NCBI RefSeq assembly: GCF_020283565.1
Contig: NC_060060.1
Coordinates: forward strand, 29,202,001 to 29,266,000
Length of the DNA stretch: 64,000 bases
Reading direction: 5' to 3'
DNA from: Trifolium pratense
Taxonomy: Eukaryota; Streptophyta; Magnoliopsida; Fabales; Fabaceae
Shown: positions 54,578 through 64,000 of the stretch, in pieces
Position numbering within the stretch: the first letter of the stretch is position 1
Layout of the letters: every line of letters starts with the position of its first letter
Translations under genes and position numbers: made by a program
The notes under the pieces: model-generated
Told to the model about the DNA's origin: nothing
Database searches by the model: none
The model's input: only the letters and a program-made list of their open reading frames with translations

Positions 54578-55605
54578 TGCTCTTAGTTCATTTTTTACTT
54601 AAATGTAGATGAATTTAGGGAAAAAAAATTTAGAAATTCCTCTTATTAATTTATTAATGACTTTTGCATTTCACCTCCGCTTACCAAAACATATTATTAT
54701 ATCCAATTAAAAAATTAACTTTTTTATTTTGTCCCGCCTCAATGAGTTGGTTTTTTTTTTTTCATAAGCAAATTATTAGAATATTACAATGTCGTGACTT
54801 TAACCTTGGATCTCCAACTCCTAAATCCTAAGCTCAAAGAGTTAATTACATGGGTTATGATTAAATTATAACAAAGTGTCGAAATTAATTTGACACCAAA
54901 TCACGACCTTAATTGCATTTAATCTAAAGGTTCACACAGTAATTTTAATGTTGATTTTTACGGATAATGAAATTAATTGTAATTTACAATAATAAATTTA
55001 ATGTGATAACCTTCAAATTTTTGTATCCCTCTCTAAGTTTCTGCGAAATCTTGAGGTATTTGTTAACAAGGGGGATGGATCCTCTCTCATTAATTTTCTC
55101 TCCCATGAAATCCTGACCATCCACTTTTTTTTTTTCTACAAGTTGGTCAACTAAAAAAAGGCAATTGAGGGCATAGATGCACACATGAGGAAATCCAGCG
55201 AAAATTTCACTGGAGACAACCCCTGCCTGTTAACGAGGTTTCTTAGTTTTTTTATTTTGTCAATGCTTCAATGATTTTTTCTGTCACACTTATATTGACA
55301 CCAACCTTCTATGAGAGAGAATAGACACAAATTTGCAGCAAATGGGCATGAAGGAAATTTAGACATATACTCATCGATGATAAATGAGTCATCATGTAAA
55401 AGCTTTGTGTTTTACTGATCAAAAACTCAGGAGCAAAATATACAGTTTTTATTTAACAAAAAAAAAACTAAATAAAAATATAAGCCAAAAAAATATCGAA
55501 TTGATCTCTATAATTAATAAGCAATAATTTCATGAACTTACATGGACGAATTGATCATTTAAGCCAAAAAATAAAACCAATAATTCCTTAATTAATAAGC
55601 ATTCC

Positions 55606-55632
55606 ATATATATATATATATATATATATATA
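55606..55632. repeat. (AT)n microsatellite
   Basis: About 13 AT dinucleotides near the 3' end of the candidate Helitron. Confidence 0.9.
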
Positions 55633-55955
55633 TCTTCCGTCGCCAGTGTTTTCACATGGTCAGTTGTATGTTACAATTTCAAGAGTTACTTCTAGAAAAG
55701 GATTAAAAATATTGATCAACGATGACGACGGTGAAGATACGACTAAGACTTCGAACGTGGTCTATAAGGAAGTCTTCCGTAATATAACATAATTTTCTTT
55801 GTATGAATATTTATCCAAAATTATTGTTGAACTATCGTTTAATGTTACTCAACTTTTTTCATATACCTTACATTATTGGAATTATCATGTCTTATTTAAT
55901 CATTATATATCTTACAGCTAATCAGACCCGTGCACCGCACGGGTCGATGTTCTAG

Positions 55956-56845
55956 TTTTTCTTAAAATATAGAACTTGTTTTTTTCTTAATGGAGCTTTT
56001 AATAATTGTTGTTTGGCCTAATTTCTTACTTCTAAGGAAAAAGAATAGGAAAAAAAGCTAGGTCAAACGGTACCTAAGTCTCATAGAAATAAAAAAAAAA
56101 AGTTCCCGTATTAATATATGAGTATAAATATATGTCCTACATTGAGTAAAAAAAAAAGTCCTACATAAATTATTAAAGAACAGGAAACCTTATTAATAAT
56201 AGGAAAAACATATGTCCCTCAGAATTCACATAAAAGATTATGTCTCCGTATTAATATATGAATATAACACGTAAAAATATTAAAAAAATATACAACTTTA
56301 TTAATATATGATTCGTCAATTTTTTTTATTAATATATGAGTAAAAATATAGGACCCGTATATATAACAAAAAAAATTAGGTTCCCAGTATTAATATGAAT
56401 ATAACATGTACAATTATTTAAAAAAATAGAGAAAGTATGTGAAAAAAATTAAGCAACATTTATAAGCACATGTTGGATTTTTATTAAAAAAAATAAGTGA
56501 ATAAGTATACAAAATATAAATTAAATAAAATCATATTTTTGCTCAAACCATTATTTAATTTTCTGAGACGTTAATGATAATTCCTTTTCAATCAGTATGT
56601 GTTCTTTAGAAAATTAAACTACTCTATTTCAAAATGGTAACATGACAAATAGAAAAAACTTAGGAATTGTTGGTGTTCTTTCTCCAACCTGCATGACATG
56701 AGCACTATTTTTCAATAAATAAACCAAATACCAAAGCATTACAAAATTGGATAAACTAAATATGTTTCTCACAAATAAAAAAAACCATTGATAACAAAAT
56801 TACCCTTGAGCATCTTTGAGAGCTTGTGGAGCTTGAAAAACAGCT
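55956..56845. other. AT-rich intergenic DNA with repeats shared with 51530-51740
   Basis: Several copies of CGTATTAATATATGAGTATAAATATA-like phrases occur at 56100-56400. No gene was found. Confidence 0.5.
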
Positions 56846-57321
56846 TTAAAACCAAACTTGAAATTCAAGTTGAAACCCAGCTAGAACAGAAGCTAGACCA
56901 AGAGTAAAATACAAAATATGGAGAATTAGCTTTGCACCACCACCATGGTTTAATCCAACAGCTGATTCAGCTTCAACAGCAATAGGAAGATCTGGTTCTG
57001 GTTCAACAGAACCAACAACAGGAAAATCTGGTTCTGGTTCAACAGCAACAGGAAGATCTGGTTCAATATAAAAACTAGGTTCAACATGAACACCAGGTTC
57101 AACAAAAGCAAAACCTGATTCACCAGGAACACCTAGTCCAAGAGCAAGATCTTATGGATACGAAGAACTGGTCCAAAAAAATCTGAATCATCAACAACAT
57201 CTTGTTCTTTACATTTCACTATGTGATTCAAAGCTTCCTTGTAAGAGGATTTTAAAGAAACCGCAGAGGAGGAGGTTCCCTTCATGTATACATAAGGGAT
57301 TTGTTTCTTGTTGGGATCCAT
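56846..57321 (-). pseudogene. Unrecognised short gene with Glu-Pro-Asp repeats, frameshifted
   Basis: Minus strand from ATG 57321: MDPNKKQIPYVYMKGTSSS ... DDSDFFGPVLRIHK, then a frame change near 57160. In the next frame the reading continues with a Val/Pro/Glu/Asp repeat (VEPEPDFPV, VEPEPDLPI) and a hydrophobic C-terminus ending at 56846. I do not recognise the family. No splice sites explain the frame change. It could be a dead gene fragment or chance open frames; the repeat periodicity argues for a former coding sequence. Confidence 0.4.
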
Positions 57322-58449
57322 CTGAAATAACAAATCAAAACATGAAGTGAAAATCAAAACTTTGAGATATATCTCATTTCTTGTAAGTTCAAAGGATAAA
57401 AATCAAAACTTTGAGATATTATTTAAAGAATATAGCTAGAAACTACCAATGAAGAATAGGAAATCAAAATTTTGATACATATAATTTTGTTAAGTTCAAA
57501 TTATGAACCCAACTTCCAAATGGAAAAAAAATTAAAAAACCAAAACTTTGAGATATATCTCATTTCTTGTAAGTTCAAGAGATATACAAACCATCATTCA
57601 ACAATGAATAAAAAAAATTTGCACAAAAGACCAAGAACTTTTATTTAGAGAAGAAAAATTCATAAGAAAAAAAACAGATAAACCAAAAACACTACCTTTG
57701 GTTTGTTTGACTTTTGTTTACCAAGAACAAAAAATTAGAGTGTGTCTCTTAATACTACCTTTGGTACGTTGCTGCTAAGCTATATGGAGACAGATCTTTT
57801 TGCAACCATTTGGGAGGAAATAGACCCTACCTTCCAAGTATTTTCATCTAGCAACAGTTTCATGTCATGTGTCTCTTAATAATTTTTTAATTACTCTTTT
57901 TTTTCCTATCATGTAAGCTTGAATCGAAGGTGTATAGTATTATTTAATTTTGTGAGACGTTAAAGAAAATAACTAACACTGAAACAAAAGTTAAAATAGG
58001 AGTAATCATCGGATAATCGGAAGTTTTTTTTACTAACTTTTGAATAAAGACACAAAATAACCCCGAATTGAATGATGTGTCAAAAAATAAAAAGGGGCAA
58101 ATTGGGGATTTCATATGTATCTTTTTTTCTTATATAGTATAGTAGATAGTAGATAGTAGATATAGTAGATAGATACGCTGAGATTGGGCCGCAAGAACTA
58201 GCCCAACATAAATTGGGTTAACCGATAAATTTGGTTTAAGCCCACCCGGCCCAACAAAAATCTCCAGATTACGGTGGATATATACACCCGATCAAGTTGT
58301 GTTGTTTATTGCATCTTCTTCAATCTTCTTCAGATTTTCTTCAGATACTTATATATATATATTTTCTAAATCTAATAAATCCTCAACACTGAAAATAACC
58401 GTTGTTAATTCATTCTCGATTTTTCTCAATTTCTCTTAAACCCTTAACG
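57322..58449. other. Intergenic DNA and SF3B2 promoter
   Basis: The phrase CAAAACTTTGAGATAT recurs three times at 57350-57560 with ATCTCATTTCTTGTAAGTTCA. At 58136-58172 a run of GTAGATA units reads on the minus strand as a TCTACTAT...ACTATATAAG stretch resembling some Helitron 5' ends, but no matching 3' end was found. The last 200 bp are the SF3B2 promoter and 5' UTR. Confidence 0.5.
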
Positions 58450-60576
58450 ATGGCTGCGGAGACGCTTCCGTACCAAAACGGCGTCGTTGCCAACTCCAAT
58501 TCATCTTCCCCCGCCGTCAAGAAACCGAAGGATAACGATCGACGTCGCCGCCGCAGGAAGCCGAAGAAAAACAACAAAACTTCTGAGCAACCAGCTTCTA
58601 ACAATAACGAAGATAGTGATGATGCTAAGGAGAATACTGATCCGAAACAGGTTTGAATCCTTCTAACTTTTGTTACTATTGTAAGATTTGATTCGTTAGA
58701 TTTTCGCTGTTAATAGCTTGGTGATTTGTAATGGAGAAGGGTTTTGTTTCTGGAAAAATAGGTGCTAAGGAAATTGATTGTGTTTGCGATTAGTTCAATC
58801 AATATTGTAGTGAAATTAGGGTTTTCGAAGTTTAATTTAAGGGGTTTTAGTGATTAGTTAGTGAAATTAGGGTTTATATTGGTTATAGAGAATTGGAGGG
58901 AAAGAAGAGAGAAAAAATAATCTGAACTAGGATATGATTATCCGTGTACATGAAATGGATCCTTTCTCTTACCGAAATTTGAGCTAGTTATTCTTATTCT
59001 GCCTCGGAACATTATTCTTTGTTTTGATTTTAGATCTTAAAATGAACTAGTTATTTTAATTGTTTCCCATTGCTCAGTTGTGGAGTGTTTCATAAATTAT
59101 ATGTGTTGTTAGATCAGAAATTGAAGTAGATCATGGCTTCTGTAATTGGTTAAATATCTCGGCTAGCGTTTCAATTTAGTACCCAAACTCATGTCATTAT
59201 TTTTTTTCTTCTTAATTTTTAGGTGGTTGAGAAAGTTGAAATTGAGTATGTACCAGAGAAGGTAGACCTATATGAAGGCATGGATGAAGAATTTAGAAAA
59301 ATATTTGAGAAGTTTAGTTTCACTGATGTCGCTGCTTCGGAGGTAATGAATTGGTCTTAATTGTCTTTTTCTCATTGCAACTTCTTTGTTTTATTGTTTT
59401 GATTAAAGGTTTTCTATTGTACTAATAGGAAACTGATAAGAAGGACGATGTGGCAGAAAATGCAGTTATTAAAAAGAAGGCTGGTTCTGATTCTGACTCT
59501 GACGATGAAGAAAACGAAAATGATCAAAAAGAAAAAGGTGGCGTATCAAACAAGAAAAAAAAGGTATAGCAATGCGTAGTATGTTTATTCTAAATTTGTT
59601 GTTGTATTTCTATGAAGATGCATTCTGAAAAAGTTTAATCTTGTGTTCAGCTTCAACGAAGAATGAAAATTGCTGAACTGAAACAAGTTAGCTCAAGACC
59701 TGATGTTGTCGAGGTAAGAATGTTTTATATATTACAATTAGTTTCAAGTTGTTGGGTCTCCGTTTCTTTCAATGCCGGTATGCAAATGTTATTGCATAAT
59801 TTCCTTTTCATTTTTCAGGTTTGGGATGCTACTGCAGCAGATCCAAAGTTGCTGGTATTTTTGAAATCTTATCGGAATACTGTACCTGTACCAAGGCATT
59901 GGTGTCAAAAGAGAAAATTTTTGCAGGTTAGTCAGCATCCTGACTGGATAATTATAGGTTAATTTTTTTTTGAATGGCAAATGATAATTATAGGTTAATG
60001 ATGCAAGCATGTGTGATGGTTGTGCCCTGCATGAGTGATGTAGGAATAGGGTGAGGGCGATGACGTCGATAAGGTTTCTCTTATATATGTATGTATGTGA
60101 TGCTTGCAGGGGAGCGGCTGTGGCAATCACCAACCCTGGACTTGTAGGTGTTTGGAAATGGGCATTCCTTGAGTTTCTCTTTTATTATCTCTGTTATATT
60201 GATTGGGAATATGGTGCTCATACTTGTATTATGTTATATGACTGGGACCTCTATAGTCATATGGCATTTTTGCATAATATTAATGGGCATTTATATGTGA
60301 CAAAGGTGCTAATAGCTCTACTTTGAATTTTCAGATGCCTTTCCATTGTGCTTAATGCTCGGGCTGAATTCCTCTTCAATTTTTAATGATTGATATTACT
60401 TAGCTTCATTATATAGTCGATGCTGACATATATTAAGTTATTAGTTATCTCATCAGAAATTATGTCATTGTTTTGGCAGGGGAAACGTGGTATTGAGAAA
60501 CAACCCTTTCAGCTTCCTGATTTCATTGCTGCCACTGGTATTGAGAAAATCAGACAGGTAATCTGACCTGTTTGCT

Positions 60577-60612
<36 letters not shown>

Positions 60613-62078
60613 ATGTTAAATGCAGAGTGACTCATCAATATAAGTGAACATTCTGTGATTTACTTACAAATTTTATGTGCTATTTGTATTCCTGAAATTC
60701 CATGTTTCTGTACTATCAAATGCTATTTTGCTAATACTACTGCATTAATTTTTTATGTGAACTACAGATTATGAACTTGTGCTTTGTTTGTCAAGATTAT
60801 TTAAATAAGTATATGTGAAAACTTTTGTGATAGATTCATGGATGGATGGGTTGTTGGTTTTGATAAGTTGCTTGTACTTATAGCAAGTTAAAGTGTTGGA
60901 GTCCTGTTGTATAATCAATATATTATTAACTCACGTGCAATATAGATATGCAATTTTGGGAATATTGATTAAAAGTCTTGTGTCCCTCTGTTGAATTTTC
61001 TGTTTCACAAATGAACTTTATATAAAATTGTTGTTTCTCTATGATACATACATTCATCTATGTCCTTTAATCAATTCACCAGATTGTTACAGTCACTTTT
61101 TTTTATCTGATGTTGTGTCATGCAGGCTTATATTGAGAAAGAGGATAGTAAAAAGTTGAAACAAAAGCAAAGGGAACGTATGCAACCAAAAATGGGAAAA
61201 ATGGATATAGACTATCAGGTTTATTGAGTTTTTTCAAATTTGCAGTACTTACGTGATTTTATGTTTATTCATTTGTTCCCACTATTTTAATACCTTCTAA
61301 TAGTTATATTTCTTTGTTGCTAGGTCCTTCATGATGCATTTTTTAAGTACCAGACAAAGCCAAAACTGACTTCCCTTGGGGAATTGTATCATGAAGGAAA
61401 AGAATTTGAGGTATTACCCATGATAGAAAGTATTGGAGTAGATTCAATATAGTGTAACTTCTGCTTGCATTGTGCTTATTTATCTCTCGCGACATTTTGG
61501 TTTTCTTCTATTTATTGGGCTATCTCTTAGAACACCATAATAACTTTTTCTTCATACGAGTGAACCTCTAATGTGTTACAATAGGTATTTGGCCAAATGA
61601 TTTAGATGAGTGGAACTTTTAATTTTTTTCTCTAATTATTTAGGACAGATTTCATGTACCATTTTTACTTTTGTAGTTACAAGTGTAGAGTTTATCGGGT
61701 TGTTGTAATGTATGCTAAATAAAATAAAATTATTAACTGGCTTATATTAATGAAATTATTTGGATTCATTTTGCCAATGTATTTCCCTCATTTGCAGTAT
61801 TTTGTTTCCCTACCTGACGGGGAAAACTTAGATTGTTGTAGACTTATTTGCAGTATTTTGTTTATTAGGTCATTGTGTTTTTTCTGCGTTGAGTTTGAAC
61901 TTCTATAGACACAGTTCAAAGCTTCATTGTAAATGTTAAGTATTTCTCTTTAGGTGGAAGGTCAACGAGTGTGTTATTGTATGTTTTTAATAAGAGGTGT
62001 ACATTGATCTAGTTGAGTGTCGGTGGTCCAGGGACATTCACAAGTTTTCACTTTTAGTTTGACTCTCTTGTATTTTGC

Positions 62079-62124
<46 letters not shown>

Positions 62125-62472
62125 AAAACACATATAATTAGTTTATATAATGACATTGGTTGGTGTACAGGTGAAGTTGAGGGAGATGAAACCTGGCATG
62201 TTATCACATGAGTTGAAAGAAGCTCTTGGTATGCCTGAGGGTGCTCCTCCACCATGGCTTATTAATATGCAGGTAATAACAATATCCGGTGCATTTTTAT
62301 TGATCCTTTATTGGCCCTGTGTCTACATTTAATGTGTGTTATTTTTTCCCAGAGATATGGTCCTCCACCATCTTACCCTCATCTGAAGATCCCAGGACTG
62401 AATGCTCCCATACCCCCTGGAGCTAGCTTTGGTTATCATCCTGGTGGATGGGGAAAGCCTCCTGTTGATGAA

Positions 62473-62511
<39 letters not shown>

Positions 62512-64000
62512 ATATATTCACTGTTTGCTTTGGATTCCTCCTTTATCATATTAACCAGCTTGTCTTCCTCTGAACAGTATGGACGCCCACTGTATGGAGA
62601 TGTTTTTGGTGTTCAACAACAAGACCAGCCTAACTACGAGGTTTGGTTTAATTAGAAGTTCTACTATGTTATTAAAGTGAAATTTTTTTATCAATTTTAT
62701 TTTATAAAATTCCTTCTGTTTTCACCCATAAGAGGCTGCCCTTTTATTGGCTGAATGCAAAAATTTCTTTATTATGTAAGAGCCCAATAGCATATTAATG
62801 TTACAATGTTGTGAATTTCGTTGTGTTTTTTCTTTCCATAATTTACTTGGTATTCTCATAATGCAGGAAGAGCCTGTTGATAAGACCAAACACTGGGGCG
62901 ATTTGGAGGAGGAGGAGGAGGAAGAAGAGGACGACGATGAAGACGAAGAGGAAGAAGAAATTGATGAAGAGGAAATTGAAGCTGGTATCCAGTCTGTTGA
63001 TAGTCTATCAAGGTATTGTTATTTTACCATTACAATATCTTGTTTATATGTAGGTTTGTAGTGTGATTGTACTCTTTACCAAAAGAAAGTGTGGGTTTTC
63101 TGAAGTGCCTCACCTTGATTTTGCTAGTTTGTTTATCTTTTTTTGCGAAAGGCACCGCCGCTCTTAATGAAAAATAACTCAGAAATAAAAAATCCATTTA
63201 CAAAAATTTCCCTAACCAACCTTTTTCCAGTATAATAATTGTTAAACAGAAATGCGGAATGTTGTCCACCAAATTCTCCTAAACCTTTTTTTACAAAGTC
63301 ATGAGCATCATTGGTGAGTGGTTTATGTTATAAGGAAAAATTAAGTACAACATCAAACGTTTCCAATAGTTTGATCATGAACAACTGAAAATGCAAAAAA
63401 GGCATTTTCAGTTGTTCATAATCAAACTATTGGAAACGTTTTATGTTGTACTTGGTACTTTTTCTTATAACATAAATCACTCACCAATAATGCTCACGAC
63501 TTTGTAAAAAGGTCGGGTAGAATTTGGTGGACAACCTTTTAACAATTATTATACTAGAAAAGGGTTGGTTAGGGAAATTTTTGTCTATTTACCACTTCTG
63601 CAGTGAAGAGTTTTTAGAGCATCTGCAATGTTGGTGCTTAAGTGGGTACTTGCCCACTAAGCTTTGGGGTCAAATAGGTACCCTTATTGTGGGGTCACTT
63701 AGCGTAATGTGTAAATGCGAGTCCCACTTGGGGTCTGTTTGGTTCAACAGATGGGAGGTCAGAAAATGAATTTTAATGGAGGGATGAGGGATGAGGGATG
63801 GATTTTAAAATGCTTTGTGTTTGGTTCGACGAGGGGAGGGATTTTGATTATTTTGTTTTACAGTCATTTTGAACTCATTTCTTACCTTTTTTTGCTTTGC
63901 ATTATTTTGCTCAGCACTCCCACTGGAGTTGAGACGCCTGATGTTATTGACCTACGGAAGCAACAGAGAAATAAGGAGCCTGAGAGGCCTCTTTATCAAG
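58450..64000 (+). CDS. SF3B2: Splicing factor 3B subunit 2 (SF3b145), first 13 exons (3' end outside window)
   Basis: Exons 58450-58650, 59223-59342, 59429-59563, 59651-59713, 59819-59926, 60480-60557, 61126-61218, 61324-61410, 62171-62272, 62353-62472, 62578-62640, 62867-63012 and 63915 onward join in one frame of about 467 residues to the window edge. The start is the ATG of MAAETLPYQ. The N-terminus is basic (DRRRRRRKPKK). The conserved core follows: RRMKIAELKQ, VWDATAADPKLLVFLKSYRN, VPVPRHWCQKRKFLQGKRG, and the PSP-type region with KPGMLSHELKEALGM, PPPWLINMQRYGPPPSYP and GAPIPPGASFGYHPGGWG-like sequence. An acidic run of Glu/Asp lies in exon 12. SF3B2 is part of the U2 snRNP SF3b complex that holds the branch site in the nucleus. 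All introns are GT-AG and no defect was seen. Confidence 0.95.
60581..60610. repeat. (TG)n microsatellite in SF3B2 intron 6
   Basis: About 14 TG units, just downstream of the exon 6 donor. Confidence 0.95.
62079..62124. repeat. (CT)n(CA)n compound microsatellite in SF3B2 intron 8
   Basis: Eleven CT units followed directly by about twelve CA units, some 45 bp before the exon 9 acceptor. Confidence 0.95.
62474..62509. repeat. (AT)n microsatellite starting at the SF3B2 exon 10 donor
   Basis: The intron 10 donor GTATAT runs straight into about 17 AT units, so the repeat begins within the splice site consensus. Confidence 0.95.
63201..63583. mobile_element. 380-bp near-perfect hairpin element in SF3B2 intron 12
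   Basis: The left arm (63201-63394) and right arm (about 63402-63583) are inverted repeats of about 185 bp with a 7-base loop. Paired landmarks include CAAAAATTTCCCTAACCAACC with its complement, CGTTTCCAATAGTTTGAT with its complement, and AACTGAAAATGC with GCATTTTCAGTT. There is no ORF. It behaves like a fold-back MITE. Confidence 0.93.
63600..63890. other. Remainder of SF3B2 intron 12, MITE-like debris
   Basis: Phrases such as GGGGTCTGTTTGGTTCAAC and GTGTTTGGTTCGACGAGGGG resemble MITE ends, but they do not pair convincingly. No boundaries could be set. Confidence 0.35.

Larger units (their letters stand above)
51761..55955 (+). mobile_element. Candidate Helitron, 4.2 kb, carrying an RPA1-like gene
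   Basis: The 3' end is clear: hairpin ACCCGTGC/GCACGGGT (55926-55944), then CGATGTT and CTAG at 55952-55955 followed by T. The same hairpin arms are used by the Helitron at 25132. The 5' end is proposed at TCTTTTATATTATAAG (51761), preceded by A and sharing TCTTTTA with the other Helitron. Similar AT-rich repeats flank both sides. The interior holds a plus-strand RPA1-like pseudogene. No Rep/helicase was seen, so it is non-autonomous. Confidence 0.55.

Noticed and set aside
58136..58172. Second Helitron 5' terminus on the minus strand
   Set aside because: The TCTACTAT...ATATAAG run resembles a Helitron start, but it is also a simple GTAGATA repeat and no hairpin-CTAG end in the matching orientation was found.
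58402..58449. Upstream in-frame extension of SF3B2
   Set aside because: The extra codons read hydrophobic, lack an ATG at the start and lie in a pyrimidine-rich leader; the ATG at 58450 gives the conserved MAAETLPYQ start.
60051..60326. 91-codon ORF in SF3B2 intron 5
   Set aside because: It lies wholly within an intron with good flanking splice sites; no domain.

Overview
This is plant nuclear DNA: AT-rich, with GT-AG introns, plant gene families, and abundant plant-type LTR elements, LINEs, SINEs, MITEs and Helitrons. Protein similarity and repeat style suggest a legume, probably of the Medicago/Trifolium/pea group. I infer the species group and could not test it.

Five host genes look intact or nearly so, and a sixth carries one disabling frameshift. 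From left to right they are: the 3' part of a receptor-like cytoplasmic kinase of the cold-responsive kinase type (25-1456, +); a clathrin light chain gene with a 3.7-kb first intron holding a tandem duplication (3068-7889, -); a five-exon NADPH reductase of the dihydroflavonol/anthocyanidin reductase family (30272-33229, +); an intronless Golgi-type alpha-1,4-glycosyltransferase with a one-base frameshift (35083-36404, +); a polyol/monosaccharide transporter (37871-40377, -); and the first 13 exons of the U2 snRNP splicing factor SF3B2 (58450 to the window end, +).

The rest is mostly layered transposon insertion. At 9687-20826 sits a very young Ty3/gypsy element of the Tat type, with LTRs differing by three substitutions and one C-run. 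It has a gag-pol frame split by a TGA and a separate antisense gene with its own TATA box and two introns. It inserted with a GATTC target duplication into a LINE fragment, which itself abuts the last two exons of a WDR76-like gene. At 21940-28680 lies a decayed second copy of the reductase gene. Its downstream region has been inflated by a 3-bp-TSD TIR element, a 1.2-kb Mutator-like element, a 3.1-kb Helitron, an hAT-type MITE and a SINE; the intact copy at 30-33 kb serves as the empty-site reference for several of these.

At 40.7-51.2 kb are a Mutator-like element, an hAT-type element inside an RNase H-like pseudogene, and a young Ty1/copia element (43287-50352). The copia element has a shortened 5' LTR, a 107-bp flanking duplication, a gag deletion and a TAG in RNase H. 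At 51761-55955 a candidate Helitron carries a decayed RPA1-like gene.

I found no cellular pathway organised as a cluster and no CRISPR, rRNA or tRNA gene. The most unusual structures are the promoter-bearing antisense gene in the Tat element, the anomalous copia integration, the RPA-carrying Helitron and the 380-bp hairpin in the SF3B2 intron.
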